From Chryseobacterium sp. G0201 (lineage in GTDB: Bacteria > Bacteroidota > Bacteroidia > Flavobacteriales > Weeksellaceae), in NCBI RefSeq assembly GCF_003815655.1, contig NZ_CP033917.1, positions 3,968,001-4,032,000 on the forward strand: a stretch of DNA of 64,000 nt. Reading direction: 5' to 3'. Positions 26,437 through 35,602 of this stretch are shown here, in pieces. Made by a program: the position numbers and the translations under genes. Positions within the stretch are counted from its first letter, which is position 1; the number at the start of each line of letters is the position of its first letter. Below the pieces are notes generated by a model that saw nothing but the letters and a program-made list of their open reading frames with translations, was not told where the DNA came from and did not search any database.

Positions 26437-27291
26437 TTACTTAATAATTCTATCCAGAACCCAAGTAATTAAATTCTTTTCAGAAGCATGATGATCTGCA
26501 GAGAATTCTCCACGTCTTCTGTTGGCGATCACGTTATTTACAGTAATAGCTTTGTGACCTAATAATTTAGATAAGGCATAGATCGCAGAAGTTTCCATTT
26601 CGAAATTGGTAACACCAAGATCATTTAATGTTTCCAAGAATTTATCATCCAAAGCTTTTAAACGAAGCTGTCTTCCCTGTGGAGCATAGAATCCCGGGAA
26701 AGTAGCTGTATTTCCGTGGTATTTGGCATCTTTATATAATTCACTCAGTTCTTCTGACCAGTCAGCGAAATAAAGCATCGGTTTGATCTTCGCATAAGGG
26801 AATTTTTCCATGAAGTTTCTTGAAAAATCATTTTCAAACTCATAATCCTGATAGAAATGCATTAATCCATCCAATCCGACAACGTTTTGGGTAACCAACA
26901 TATTATCAACCTGTACATCAGGATTTACACTTCCGCAAGTTCCCATACGGAAAAGCTCAAGTGACTTATGTTCTTTTTTGAATTCTTTTTCTTTCAAATC
27001 GATATTTACCAAAGCATCAAGCTCGTTCATGACGATATCGATGTTTTCTGTACCGATTCCTGTAGACATTACAGAAATTCTTTCTCCGCGCAATGTTCCT
27101 GTGTGCGTGTAGAATTCTCTTTTGTTCTTTTTAACCTCAACTTTATCGAAATATTGAGACACTTTCGGTACTCTGTCCGGATCTCCTACAAGGATCACTT
27201 TATCGGCAATATCTTCGGGTAAAAGGTTTAAGTGGTATACACTTCCATCATCATTCAGAACCAGTTCTGAAGCTGCAAGTTTATTTAGCAT
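26437..27291 (-). CDS. Nucleoside phosphorylase (uridine phosphorylase-type)
   Basis: This 284-residue protein belongs to the PNP/UDP family. The phosphate loop VILVGDPDRVPKVSQYFD, the RMGTCGSV segment and the nucleoside-binding block NFEMETSAIYALSKLLGHKA are clear. The family splits nucleosides with phosphate to base plus (deoxy)ribose-1-phosphate for salvage. The exact base preference cannot be read from sequence; uridine-type is the closest. It lies 9 bp after a small secreted-protein gene on the same strand. Confidence 0.85.
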   Translation of the reverse strand: MLNKLAASELVLNDDGSVYHLNLLPEDIADKVILVGDPDRVPKVSQYFDKVEVKKNKREFYTHTGTLRGERISVMSTGIGTENIDIVMNELDALVNIDLKEKEFKKEHKSLELFRMGTCGSVNPDVQVDNMLVTQNVVGLDGLMHFYQDYEFENDFSRNFMEKFPYAKIKPMLYFADWSEELSELYKDAKYHGNTATFPGFYAPQGRQLRLKALDDKFLETLNDLGVTNFEMETSAIYALSKLLGHKAITVNNVIANRRRGEFSADHHASEKNLITWVLDRIIK

Positions 27292-27300
27292 ATTGTATAT

Positions 27301-27768
27301 TTATTTTTTTATATCAATGAAAATAGCATCTTTATATGGCGACATTACAAGTTCCATAATAGAGCCGTATTCTTCTACAATTCTTTTTTGTCCGTTTGAA
27401 ACTTCGTAAACGGTCACGGTTGTTTTTTCAAAATTATTAGGATCTTTTCTTTGAGAAGTGATCTCGTAAAAATGATTGTCTTTATTAAGAATAGAAACCA
27501 ATTCTTCTTTTGTTGATTTGTTAGACGTTACGATTCCCGGAAAATCCATAGCAACATCTTTTAAATCTTTATAATCCTTGTAAACTTTCGTTTGCCCGTT
27601 CGAGTAAACGTAAACTTTAGGTACAGGTTTGTCTTGTTCAAGGCGGAGCAGGTAATAATCATTACCTCTCTTTTCTGCATAAACAGCCATTTCCTGACCC
27701 AATTTCTGAGCAAAAGCAGTAAACGAAAAAAGCACTGCCACAAAAGCCAGCAATAGTTTTGTTTTCAT
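27301..27768 (-). CDS. Small secreted protein of unknown function
   Basis: The 155-residue protein has a clear signal peptide (MKTKLLLAFVAVLFSFTAFAQ). The mature part has two similar-looking stretches ending in VYVYSNGQTKVYKDYKDL and VTVYEVSNGQKRIVEEYGS, which suggests an internal duplication of a small beta unit. I recognise no family. It is probably co-transcribed with the nucleoside phosphorylase (9 bp apart), though a functional link is doubtful because that enzyme is cytoplasmic. Confidence 0.6.
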   Translation of the reverse strand: MKTKLLLAFVAVLFSFTAFAQKLGQEMAVYAEKRGNDYYLLRLEQDKPVPKVYVYSNGQTKVYKDYKDLKDVAMDFPGIVTSNKSTKEELVSILNKDNHFYEITSQRKDPNNFEKTTVTVYEVSNGQKRIVEEYGSIMELVMSPYKDAIFIDIKK

Positions 27769-27954
27769 AGTAATATGTTAGTTTGATTTGTTTTAAATCT
27801 TTAAAATCCTTGCCCAATATCCTTTCATCATCATTTTAAAATAGGTCTTCAGAGTATAACGACCATTTTGAGTATCATGAATTTGATTTCGGGGTTTAAA
27901 ATTAATAAAAAATACTGAAGTAAAATATAAACATTATTTAATCCTGAATTAAAG

Positions 27955-27982
27955 TTGTGGTAACGTACGAATCATAGCTTTG
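27955..27982 (+). promoter_or_regulatory. Promoter of the di-haem peroxidase gene
   Basis: TTG at 27955-27957, 17-nt spacer, then TAGCTTTG (27975-27982): a full match to the Bacteroidota -33/-7 pattern, 14 bp before the ATG. The leader would be very short. Confidence 0.65.
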
Positions 27983-27996
27983 CCTTTAAAAATTTC

Positions 27997-29832
27997 ATGA
28001 GATCTTATCCGATAGTTATCATCATTTTGTTGATGGGTTTTGCAATAATGTCATTTAATCCTACTTACACAGGTACAGAAAATGAAAATACCTTTGTAAA
28101 TAAAGGGTTAACCGATTTTAAAAGCAAGCTTGAACAACTAAAATCTGATGTATATCAATTTTCTGAGGATAAAATTTCTCTTGAAGATTTACGAAAATCA
28201 TTAAGCAACACCCGAAATTCATACAAAGAAATCGAGTTTTATATTGCTTATCATTACCCTGAATTTTCTAAAACGCATCTTAATGCCGCTCCATTATTTC
28301 ACATCGAGGCAGCGGGAACTTCAGCCTATACGCTTCCTCCAGAGGGTTTACAGGTCTTGGATGAATTGATATTTTCTGATGAAGCAGGAGAACAAAAAGA
28401 GGAAATCAAAACAATCACCAATTTTCTTTACAACAGTTATGCAAGTTTCTATTTAAGTTCTGTGAAAAACGGCTTAAGTAAAGGAAATAACAAAACTTTG
28501 CCTTTAAGAATTGAATTGATCAGGATTTATACGTTGGGTGTAACAGGTTTTGATACACCTGGTTCATTAAATATCTCCGAAGAAGCAAGCCATGCCTTAT
28601 TAGGAATGAAAAAATACATCAATAACGATGTTTACTTTAAAAATTATTCCATTCAAAAAGCAAACGGAATTTTAACTGAAGGTATCGATTATCTTTCAAA
28701 AAATAAAGATTTTGAAACTTTTGACAGAATAGAATTTTATAAAAAATATATTCAGCCGTTGTATGAAGAATTCGGAAACTGGGACGGAAATTCTGACGAT
28801 TTAAAAGAGTTTTCAGGCTGGAATGTAAAAAGTAAAAACCTTTTCGGAAGCGATTTCCTTGATCCTTATTTTTATACTTTATTGAAATCTTCAGAAGATA
28901 ATGCAGACCTGAGAAAATTAGGAAAAGATATTTTTTATGACCAGAATTTAAGCGAAAACAACAAAATGAGCTGTGCAACGTGCCATTTACCTGAAAATGC
29001 TTTTACAGATTTAAAAACAAGATCTCAAAGTAATGTGGAAGGAAAAACAGTTTTGAGAAATTCACCTTCTTTATATAATGCGGTTTTTGCAAAAAGGTTT
29101 TTCTATGATTTAAGAGCTTTTTATTTGGAACAACAGGCTGAACACGTAATTTATAACGAAGATGAATTCAATACAAGCTACGAAAGCATTATTAAAAAAT
29201 TAAAGACAAAACCTGAATATAAGAAAGCATTCCGTTCTGCTTTTAAAAATGGAGAAATAAGTAAAGAGAATTTTTCTAAAGCATTAAGTTCTTACGTTGC
29301 CTCTCTTTATTCTTTTGAAAGTGATTTCGACAAATTCATGAGAAATGAAAAACAAATCTCTGATGATGCCAAAAAAGGCTACAATCTCTTTATGGGAAAG
29401 GCAAATTGTGCGACTTGTCACTTCGCGCCGCACTTTTCGGGATTGGTTCCGCCGTTCTTTAATGAAAATGAATCTGAAGTGTTGGGGGTTACTAAAAAAC
29501 CTTTAAATCAGCTTCCAATCGAGCTTGATACAGATAAAGGAAGAGTAAACAGTCCTGTGAAAAAAGAAAATTCTTGGATCTACGAAAATTCATTCAAAAC
29601 CGTTACTGTTAGAAATATTGCGCTTACAAAACCGTATTTCCATAACGGAGCTTTCAATACATTGGAAGAAGTTATGGATTTCTACAACGAAGGAGGCGGT
29701 GAAGGTGCAGGTTTAAAAATGAAAAATCAAACATTACCGGCCGATAAATTAAATCTTACTCAGACTGAAATTAAGCAGGTTATTGCTTTCCTAAATACGT
29801 TGACCGACATCAGTCAGGCTAAAGGAAAATAG
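27997..29832 (+). CDS. Di-haem cytochrome c peroxidase (MauG/CcpA family) with long N-terminal domain
   Basis: The 611-residue protein has an N-terminal membrane/signal segment (residues 1-20), an all-helical domain of about 270 residues, then a di-haem peroxidase domain. Two haem c sites are visible: CATCH at 326-330 and CATCH at 471-475. The second is followed by FAPHFSG and a C-terminal FLNTLTD typical of the family. Such enzymes reduce hydrogen peroxide in the periplasm or act on protein substrates like MauG. The helical N-terminal region is longer than in classical CcpA and may bind a partner. Single gene with its own promoter. Confidence 0.85.
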   Translation: MRSYPIVIIILLMGFAIMSFNPTYTGTENENTFVNKGLTDFKSKLEQLKSDVYQFSEDKISLEDLRKSLSNTRNSYKEIEFYIAYHYPEFSKTHLNAAPLFHIEAAGTSAYTLPPEGLQVLDELIFSDEAGEQKEEIKTITNFLYNSYASFYLSSVKNGLSKGNNKTLPLRIELIRIYTLGVTGFDTPGSLNISEEASHALLGMKKYINNDVYFKNYSIQKANGILTEGIDYLSKNKDFETFDRIEFYKKYIQPLYEEFGNWDGNSDDLKEFSGWNVKSKNLFGSDFLDPYFYTLLKSSEDNADLRKLGKDIFYDQNLSENNKMSCATCHLPENAFTDLKTRSQSNVEGKTVLRNSPSLYNAVFAKRFFYDLRAFYLEQQAEHVIYNEDEFNTSYESIIKKLKTKPEYKKAFRSAFKNGEISKENFSKALSSYVASLYSFESDFDKFMRNEKQISDDAKKGYNLFMGKANCATCHFAPHFSGLVPPFFNENESEVLGVTKKPLNQLPIELDTDKGRVNSPVKKENSWIYENSFKTVTVRNIALTKPYFHNGAFNTLEEVMDFYNEGGGEGAGLKMKNQTLPADKLNLTQTEIKQVIAFLNTLTDISQAKGK

Positions 29833-30205
29833 TTAATTGTTAATAGTTAATTAGCGATGCTGTCAATTTTTTTAATTCACTGGTGAAACCAAATTGATCA
29901 TTAACAATTCACCATTCATAGATTGTCTAACATAAAATTAAACGGGGTTATAGTTTTCCTAAATAATAAGTCAGACCAAAAATAAATCACTAGTGAAAGG
30001 GTGGTTTAAAGAATGTAAAAGTCAAAAATTGCATTTCCTTATCCACTCTTCGCTTTTTAATATTTTTTTAATTTAACATAAAATTAATCTAATTAACATT
30101 AGGTTCGTGATTTATTAATATTCGGCAAGATTTATTTAAAGTCCTATTAATAGAGGGTTGATGATAATAAAATAGTTTTGCAGTGTCTAATAAATCAAAT
30201 TTAAA
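29833..30205. other. Gene-free stretch of 373 bp
   Basis: No coding frame is supported here. The first 100 bp contain degenerate inverted arms (TTAATTGTTAATAGTTAATT near 29833 against CATTAACAATTCACC near 29899), of the simple intergenic type common in flavobacteria. The last 35 bp contain TAGTTTTG (30173-30180), a -7 match likely used by the PhoX-like gene; its -33 element is not clear. Confidence 0.5.
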
Positions 30206-32353
30206 ATGAAGAAAAAACTACTAACAGTTGCAGCCCTTGCATTAGTGACAAGTTCTCTATTTCAGGCGCAGACTTATGTATTCGACAAAAATTCGTCTTG
30301 GAGCTACAAAGATAACAATCAGGCACAGGTTGCTCAGTGGAAAAACAAAACTTTTGATATTTCAGCATGGTCTACCGGAGCTGGTCCTTTAGGATATGGT
30401 GATCCTGTGACAACGACTATCAATTCAGGTCTTATGACAGCTTATTTTGCTAAAGATATCACGGTAAATTTATCTACTCTTAGCGATACGATGGAATTAG
30501 GCGTAATGAGAGATGATGGTATCATTGTTTACCTAAACGGTGAAGAAGTGGTAAGAGATAATATGCCGACAGGTGTTATTGATTTCAATACATTATCAAG
30601 CTCTACAATTGACGGAGCTGCAGAAAGTGTTTATAATATTTTTTCAATTCCAAAATCAAAATTTGTTAACGGAACCAACAGAATTTCTATAGAATTACAT
30701 AACAGAGGAGCTTCAAGTTCGGACTTAAGAGTTGATGCTTATTTAAAAACAACAACAAATACGACAAACCCGACTACTTGTAACTCAATGCACATCAGTT
30801 GTTTTACATCTATCGTTCCAACTGCACAAACGGGAAAATTAATCATTCCTGCTGAACATAAATATCAGCTTGTTTTAAAAGAAGGTGAAAGTTACACAGA
30901 AGGTGGCGGAATGGTAGGCGGTCAAAATGACTTTACAGCTTATGTTGCTAAAAACGGAAGCAGTGCAAACGGATATCTTTCTGTAAATCATGAAACAAAT
31001 CCGGGTGGGGTTACCATGGCGGAAATCAATTATAACGCTACAACAAAGCTTTGGCAATTGACAAAATCGAGAGCGGTAAGTTTTTCAGCACCAAGTTTGG
31101 TACAAACGATCAGAAACTGTTCTGGAGGTGTTACACCTTGGGGAACTGTAGTTACAGCTGAAGAATCTGTAACATCAAATGACGTAAATGCCGACGGAAT
31201 GAAGGATTACGGATGGTTGGTAGAAATAGACCCGGCAACAGCTCAGGTTATTTCTCAAAACGCTGACGGTTCTAAAGGAAAACTATGGCAGATGGGTATC
31301 ATGAACCACGAAAACGTAGTGGTAAATAATGCAGGAACTACAGCATATTATGGTGAAGATGGCGGAACTCACATGGTTTATAAATATATCATGGATACTC
31401 CAAATAACCTTTCTTCAGGAAACTTATATGTGTTAAAAGTAGATCAGGGATTAACAACAGCTGGAGATCCGATCGGAACTACTGCAACTTGGATCCAGGT
31501 TCCAAACAAAACAAAAGCAGATCAAAATAATACAGCTACACTTGCTCAGTCATTAGGCGGAACGAGATTTAATGGAGTAGAAGACGTAGATATCAGCCCA
31601 TTAGATGGTAAGATCTATTTTACGGCAAAAGGATTAGACAGAATTTATCGTCTACAGGATAATGGCACTACCGCTTCCCAGGTAGAAACTTTCGCGGGAG
31701 GTGCTTCAACAGTATATTCTTTCACAACAGCGCAAGGAACGAAATCTGAAGCTTGGGGAGATGGTAATGACAATCTTACTTTCGATGAATTGGGGAATCT
31801 TTGGGTACTTCAGGATGGTGGTAAAAACTACATCTGGGTAATCGCTCCGGATCATACGATTGCAAATCCTAAAGTTAAACTTTTTGCTTCTATGCCGGCA
31901 GGATCAGAGCCTACAGGTCTTACATTTACACCGGATCATAAATTTGGTTTCTTCTCAATTCAGCACCCGGATTCTACGATTCTTACGGATGTAGATGCAA
32001 CAGGAAATACAATTGACTACAGAGGAAAATCAGCAACGATTGTTGTGGCTCTTAAAGATAATTTAGGAACGACAGGTTCTTTAGGGACAGTTGATCACAC
32101 TGCAGAAAACACAGTAACAGTTGCTCCAAATCCAACTTCCGGAATGGTTAAAATTAACTCTCCAAAAGGATTGAAAGACATTTCTGTAACAGCTTACAGC
32201 ATGGACGGTAAAATTGTTTTCACGAAGAAATATACAGGTTCAAACAAATCATTGGATCTTGATTTCACTTCGCAACTTGAAGTTTCAAGAGTATTGATCT
32301 TAAATATTGAAGCAGAAGGTTTCCAGAAAACAGTGAAGCTTCTTAAAAAATAG
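30206..32353 (+). CDS. PhoX-type (DUF839) phosphatase/esterase with T9SS sorting domain
   Basis: This 715-residue protein has a signal peptide (cut after SSLFQAQ, residue 22) and a beta-sandwich of about 170 residues. A PhoX/DUF839 six-bladed region follows (about 200-610) with VNHETNPGG, TPWGTVVTAEE and NHENVVVNNAG motifs. The last 80 residues form a type A T9SS sorting domain (VAPNPTSGMVKINSPKG to FQKTVKLLKK). It should be exported through the type IX system and is probably held at or released from the cell surface. PhoX enzymes are calcium/iron alkaline phosphatases; phosphate acquisition is likely but no pho-box-like signal was identified. Confidence 0.83.
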   Translation: MKKKLLTVAALALVTSSLFQAQTYVFDKNSSWSYKDNNQAQVAQWKNKTFDISAWSTGAGPLGYGDPVTTTINSGLMTAYFAKDITVNLSTLSDTMELGVMRDDGIIVYLNGEEVVRDNMPTGVIDFNTLSSSTIDGAAESVYNIFSIPKSKFVNGTNRISIELHNRGASSSDLRVDAYLKTTTNTTNPTTCNSMHISCFTSIVPTAQTGKLIIPAEHKYQLVLKEGESYTEGGGMVGGQNDFTAYVAKNGSSANGYLSVNHETNPGGVTMAEINYNATTKLWQLTKSRAVSFSAPSLVQTIRNCSGGVTPWGTVVTAEESVTSNDVNADGMKDYGWLVEIDPATAQVISQNADGSKGKLWQMGIMNHENVVVNNAGTTAYYGEDGGTHMVYKYIMDTPNNLSSGNLYVLKVDQGLTTAGDPIGTTATWIQVPNKTKADQNNTATLAQSLGGTRFNGVEDVDISPLDGKIYFTAKGLDRIYRLQDNGTTASQVETFAGGASTVYSFTTAQGTKSEAWGDGNDNLTFDELGNLWVLQDGGKNYIWVIAPDHTIANPKVKLFASMPAGSEPTGLTFTPDHKFGFFSIQHPDSTILTDVDATGNTIDYRGKSATIVVALKDNLGTTGSLGTVDHTAENTVTVAPNPTSGMVKINSPKGLKDISVTAYSMDGKIVFTKKYTGSNKSLDLDFTSQLEVSRVLILNIEAEGFQKTVKLLKK

Positions 32354-32368
32354 TTATTTATAATTTTT

Positions 32369-32401
32369 AGCTGCCGGTAATTTAATTATCGGTGGCTTTT
32401 T
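32369..32401 (+). terminator. Terminator after PhoX-like gene
   Basis: Arms AGCTGCCGGTAAT and ATTATCGGTGGCT pair with a few G-U wobbles around a TTA loop and are followed by TTTTT, 16 bp past the stop codon. Confidence 0.75.
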
Positions 32402-32411
32402 ATCTGTTTAT

Positions 32412-33311
32412 ATGAAAAAACTTTTCGTTCTTATTTCCATTATATCACTTTGTCAGGCAAAAGCTCAGATCGATCCTGTAAAATATCCTACTTATACCAA
32501 TGTTGAGGATGCTTTAAAAAGCGGAAAAACCATTTACAGTATGAGTTTCAGAGGTAAAGGATTGTTCAATCTTCCGCCTGAAATCAAAAAATTGGATGCT
32601 TTATTTTTCCTGAATATCATGGGAAATAAATTAGAAAAAATGGATGACGAAATTTTTTCATTAAAAGAACTGGAGATATTAAATGCAAACGAAAACAGTA
32701 TTAAATTTATCCCTGATGAGATAGGCAATTTAACAAAACTGACTTCATTTTCTATCAATCTAAATAGCTTAACGAGCATTAATCCAAACTTGGCAAAACT
32801 TCAAAACCTTAAAGTGATTCACCTTGATGCCAATAGTTTGAATGTTTTTCCTGAAGTATTAATGAAGATTCCAACGCTGGAAGAAATCAATTTACAGGGA
32901 AATCAGATCAGTTTTATTGCTGATGATTTAGACGAAATTAAAAATTTAAAGTTTTTAAACCTTTCAGGAAATCAGATCAATGACTTAGGAAATTTAAAAT
33001 TTCCAAAAAATATTAAATATTTAGAATTACAACAAAATTCCATTGTAAAACTGCCGGAAAACTTATTTCATTCAAAAAATCTAGAGTTTCTGAACGTAAG
33101 TGATAACAATATTCAGGAGATTTCTCCTAAAATAAAAGGTTTGAAAAATGTTGTGAGTATGAATTTAGCGAACAATAATTTAAAAGACCTTCCAACAGAA
33201 ATAAAACACTTGAAAAATCTTAAAACATTGATCCTGACAGGAAATCCAATGACAAAAAATAAAATTGAAGAGTTAAAAACCTTACTTCCTCAGGCGCAGA
33301 TCTATTTCTAA
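32412..33311 (+). CDS. Secreted leucine-rich-repeat protein
   Basis: The 299-residue protein has a signal peptide (MKKLFVLISIISLCQAKA) and about nine LRR units of 22-23 residues (for example LEEINLQGNQISFIADDLDEIKNLKFLNLSGNQI). The pattern LxxLxLxxNxI with ILPxxIxxL turns matches bacterial LRR proteins used for protein-protein binding. There is no T9SS tail or lipobox, so it is probably periplasmic or released. Partner unknown. Confidence 0.8.
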   Translation: MKKLFVLISIISLCQAKAQIDPVKYPTYTNVEDALKSGKTIYSMSFRGKGLFNLPPEIKKLDALFFLNIMGNKLEKMDDEIFSLKELEILNANENSIKFIPDEIGNLTKLTSFSINLNSLTSINPNLAKLQNLKVIHLDANSLNVFPEVLMKIPTLEEINLQGNQISFIADDLDEIKNLKFLNLSGNQINDLGNLKFPKNIKYLELQQNSIVKLPENLFHSKNLEFLNVSDNNIQEISPKIKGLKNVVSMNLANNNLKDLPTEIKHLKNLKTLILTGNPMTKNKIEELKTLLPQAQIYF

Positions 33312-33313
33312 AT

Positions 33314-33637
33314 TTATCCGCCGACTCTTTTGGTTTTATACCCCATTTCTTTAAGGATATCCATTATTTTATCACGATTATCCCCCTGAATAATAATCGT
33401 TCCATCCTTCTCAGAACCACCTATTCCCAGTGTGGTTTTTATTTTTTTTGAGATTTTCTTTAAATCTTCCTCGGTTCCTTCCCAACCTTCAACGATTGTT
33501 ACAGGCTTTCCGTTTCTCCCTTTTTTCTCAAACTTACATACCAAAGGCTCTTTTTGCTTAAATTGCTCTTCGGGCATCTCAAAATCCTGCTCTTCATGAG
33601 TAGGAAAAAGGTTTTTCAATTGATCTCGTAAATCCAT
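33314..33637 (-). CDS. SUI1/eIF1-family translation factor (YciH-like)
   Basis: This 107-residue protein has an acidic N-terminal stretch and a SUI1 fold (about 30-105): RNGKPVTIVEGWEGTEEDLKKISKKIKTTLGIGG, then GTIIIQGDNRDKIMDILKEMGY. Bacterial YciH proteins resemble eIF1 and help check initiation complexes. It is convergent with the LRR gene (2 bp between stops). Confidence 0.85.
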   Translation of the reverse strand: MDLRDQLKNLFPTHEEQDFEMPEEQFKQKEPLVCKFEKKGRNGKPVTIVEGWEGTEEDLKKISKKIKTTLGIGGSEKDGTIIIQGDNRDKIMDILKEMGYKTKRVGG

Positions 33638-33659
33638 AAAGCAAAATTAAAAATAAATT

Positions 33660-33812
33660 AATTACTAACCATAAACATCTGTGCAAATCTGTGTAATCTG
33701 TGGGAGAAAAAAATCATTAATTCTAAATCCAATCCCGCATTCGTGAAAATTTGTCTAAAACATTTGTGAATTTGTGTTTAAAAAATATTTCCCACAGATT
33801 GCACAGATGATT
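33660..33812. repeat. Inverted intergenic repeat (ATCTGTG family)
   Basis: AAATCTGTGTAATCTGTGGG at about 33686-33705 faces CCCACAGATTGCACAGATG at about 33791-33809, an inverted pair about 85 bp apart in the gap before gpmI. No gene is visible here. Confidence 0.5.
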
Positions 33813-33880
33813 GAATTTTAAATAAAATCTTTTAATAAAAATTTAAGTCTCCTATATTCTTCAATTCATTCTAAAATAGA

Positions 33881-33888
33881 TAAATTTG
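33881..33888 (+). promoter_or_regulatory. Probable -7 box of gpmI promoter
   Basis: TAAATTTG matches the TANNTTTG consensus 21 bp before the gpmI start; a -33 TTG is not obvious. Confidence 0.45.
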
Positions 33889-33909
33889 TAATATAAAAGT
33901 TATAAAATA

Positions 33910-35451
33910 ATGTCAAAAAAAGCAATATTAGCGATCCTTGACGGATGGGGATTGGGTCTGAATCCTGAAGTTTCAGCATTAGATAAAGCAAATACACCAT
34001 TTATAGATAGTTGTTATACAAAATTTCCTCACACAACGCTTGAGGCAAGTGGTTTGGCGGTAGGTCTTCCTTTCGGTCAGATGGGAAATTCTGAAGTTGG
34101 GCACATGAATTTAGGAGCAGGTAGAGTCGTTTATCAAAACCTTGTTAAACTGAATATGGCCGTTGAAAATGGAACATTAGGTCAGGAAAAAGTCATTCAG
34201 GAAGCATTTGAATATGCTAAAAGAGAAAATAAAAAAGTACACTTTATCGGATTGGTTTCTAATGGTGGAGTACATTCACATATCAATCACTTAAAAGGGT
34301 TTTTGACTGCAGCGCAGGAGTTTGGATTGCACGATAACGTTTTCGTGCATGCCTTTACAGATGGTAGAGACTGCGATCCACACTCTGGATTAGGTTTTAT
34401 TGATGAACTTCAAAAGCACATGGATGCTACAACCGGAAAAATCGCAACAGTGGTCGGAAGATACTACGCGATGGACAGAGATAAAAGATGGGAGCGTGTA
34501 AAATTGGCTTACGATGCAATGGTTGAGGGAGTTGGGATGCAGTCAACCGATGTTTTGGCTTCAATTAAAGAATCTTACGATAATAATGTAACGGATGAAT
34601 TCTTGAAACCGATCATCATGATCGATCAAAAACAAACCGGAAACATCGTTCCTGTGGCTAAAATTGCAGATAATGATGTGGTAATTTGTTTCAATTTCCG
34701 TACAGACAGAGGTCGTGAGATCACAGAAGTGCTTTCTCAGCAGGATTTCCCTGAATATTTTATGAGAAAACTGAATCTTTATTATGTTACCTTAACCAAT
34801 TACGATAAAACTTACCAAAATGTACACGTAGTTTTTGACGAAAACGTATTGGAAAACACAATGGGAGAAGTGCTGGAAAGAAATGGAAAAACGCAGATCA
34901 GAATTGCAGAAACAGAGAAATATCCTCACGTTACCTTCTTCTTTTCAGGAGGTAGAGAGGAAGTTTTTAATGGAGAAAAAAGATTGCTTTGTCCAAGCCC
35001 AAAAGATGTTCCTACTTATGATTTAAAGCCTGAAATGTCAGCTTATGATATCACAAACGCCATCGTTCCCGAATTGGAAAACGGAACGGCTGATTTTGTT
35101 TGTTTAAATTTCGCCAATACAGATATGGTAGGTCATACAGGTGTTTTCGAAGCGGCTGTAAAAGCTGCCGAAACGGTTGATAAATGCATCGAAAAAGTGG
35201 CAACTACGGCTTACGAAAATGGTTACGCAGTTTTCATCCTTGCAGATCACGGAAATTCTGACGTAATGATCAATCCGGATGGCTCTCCAAATACCCAGCA
35301 TTCAACGAATTTGGTTCCGTTCATTGTAATGGATAAAGATCATACTTGGAATTTAAAACCTGGGAAATTAGGAGATGTAGCGCCAACTATTCTTAAAGTA
35401 ATGGGCGTTGAAATCCCTGAAATTATGACTGGAGAAATTTTAGTTAACTAA
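33910..35451 (+). CDS. gpmI: 2,3-bisphosphoglycerate-independent phosphoglycerate mutase
   Basis: The 513-residue protein has the family length and motifs: metal-binding ILDGWG at the start, catalytic Ser61 in GQMGNSEVGHMNLGAGR, FTDGRDCDPHSG, and late ligands NFANTDMVGHTG and ADHGNSD. It interconverts 3- and 2-phosphoglycerate in glycolysis and gluconeogenesis using two manganese ions. It is a single gene between promoter and terminator. Confidence 0.96.
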   Translation: MSKKAILAILDGWGLGLNPEVSALDKANTPFIDSCYTKFPHTTLEASGLAVGLPFGQMGNSEVGHMNLGAGRVVYQNLVKLNMAVENGTLGQEKVIQEAFEYAKRENKKVHFIGLVSNGGVHSHINHLKGFLTAAQEFGLHDNVFVHAFTDGRDCDPHSGLGFIDELQKHMDATTGKIATVVGRYYAMDRDKRWERVKLAYDAMVEGVGMQSTDVLASIKESYDNNVTDEFLKPIIMIDQKQTGNIVPVAKIADNDVVICFNFRTDRGREITEVLSQQDFPEYFMRKLNLYYVTLTNYDKTYQNVHVVFDENVLENTMGEVLERNGKTQIRIAETEKYPHVTFFFSGGREEVFNGEKRLLCPSPKDVPTYDLKPEMSAYDITNAIVPELENGTADFVCLNFANTDMVGHTGVFEAAVKAAETVDKCIEKVATTAYENGYAVFILADHGNSDVMINPDGSPNTQHSTNLVPFIVMDKDHTWNLKPGKLGDVAPTILKVMGVEIPEIMTGEILVN

Positions 35452-35468
35452 AATTAGTAATAATGTTA

Positions 35469-35504
35469 AAAAAATATCGTTCTATCTTTAGAATGGTATT
35501 TTTT
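35469..35504 (+). terminator. Terminator after gpmI
   Basis: Arms AAAATATCGTTCT and AGAATGGTATTTT pair with two wobbles around a short loop and run into a T-tract, 18 bp after the stop. Confidence 0.7.
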
Positions 35505-35568
35505 ATGATTTATGTCAGGCATATTATGAGTTACATATGTTCTTATGCGTCAAATAATAAATAAATCA

Positions 35569-35576
35569 TATCTTTG
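35569..35576 (+). promoter_or_regulatory. Probable -7 box of desaturase promoter
   Basis: TATCTTTG matches TANNTTTG exactly, 26 bp before the start codon at 35603; no clear -33 TTG at the usual distance. Confidence 0.5.
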
Positions 35577-35602
35577 TAAATCAAAATCTAATCATATTTA
35601 AA

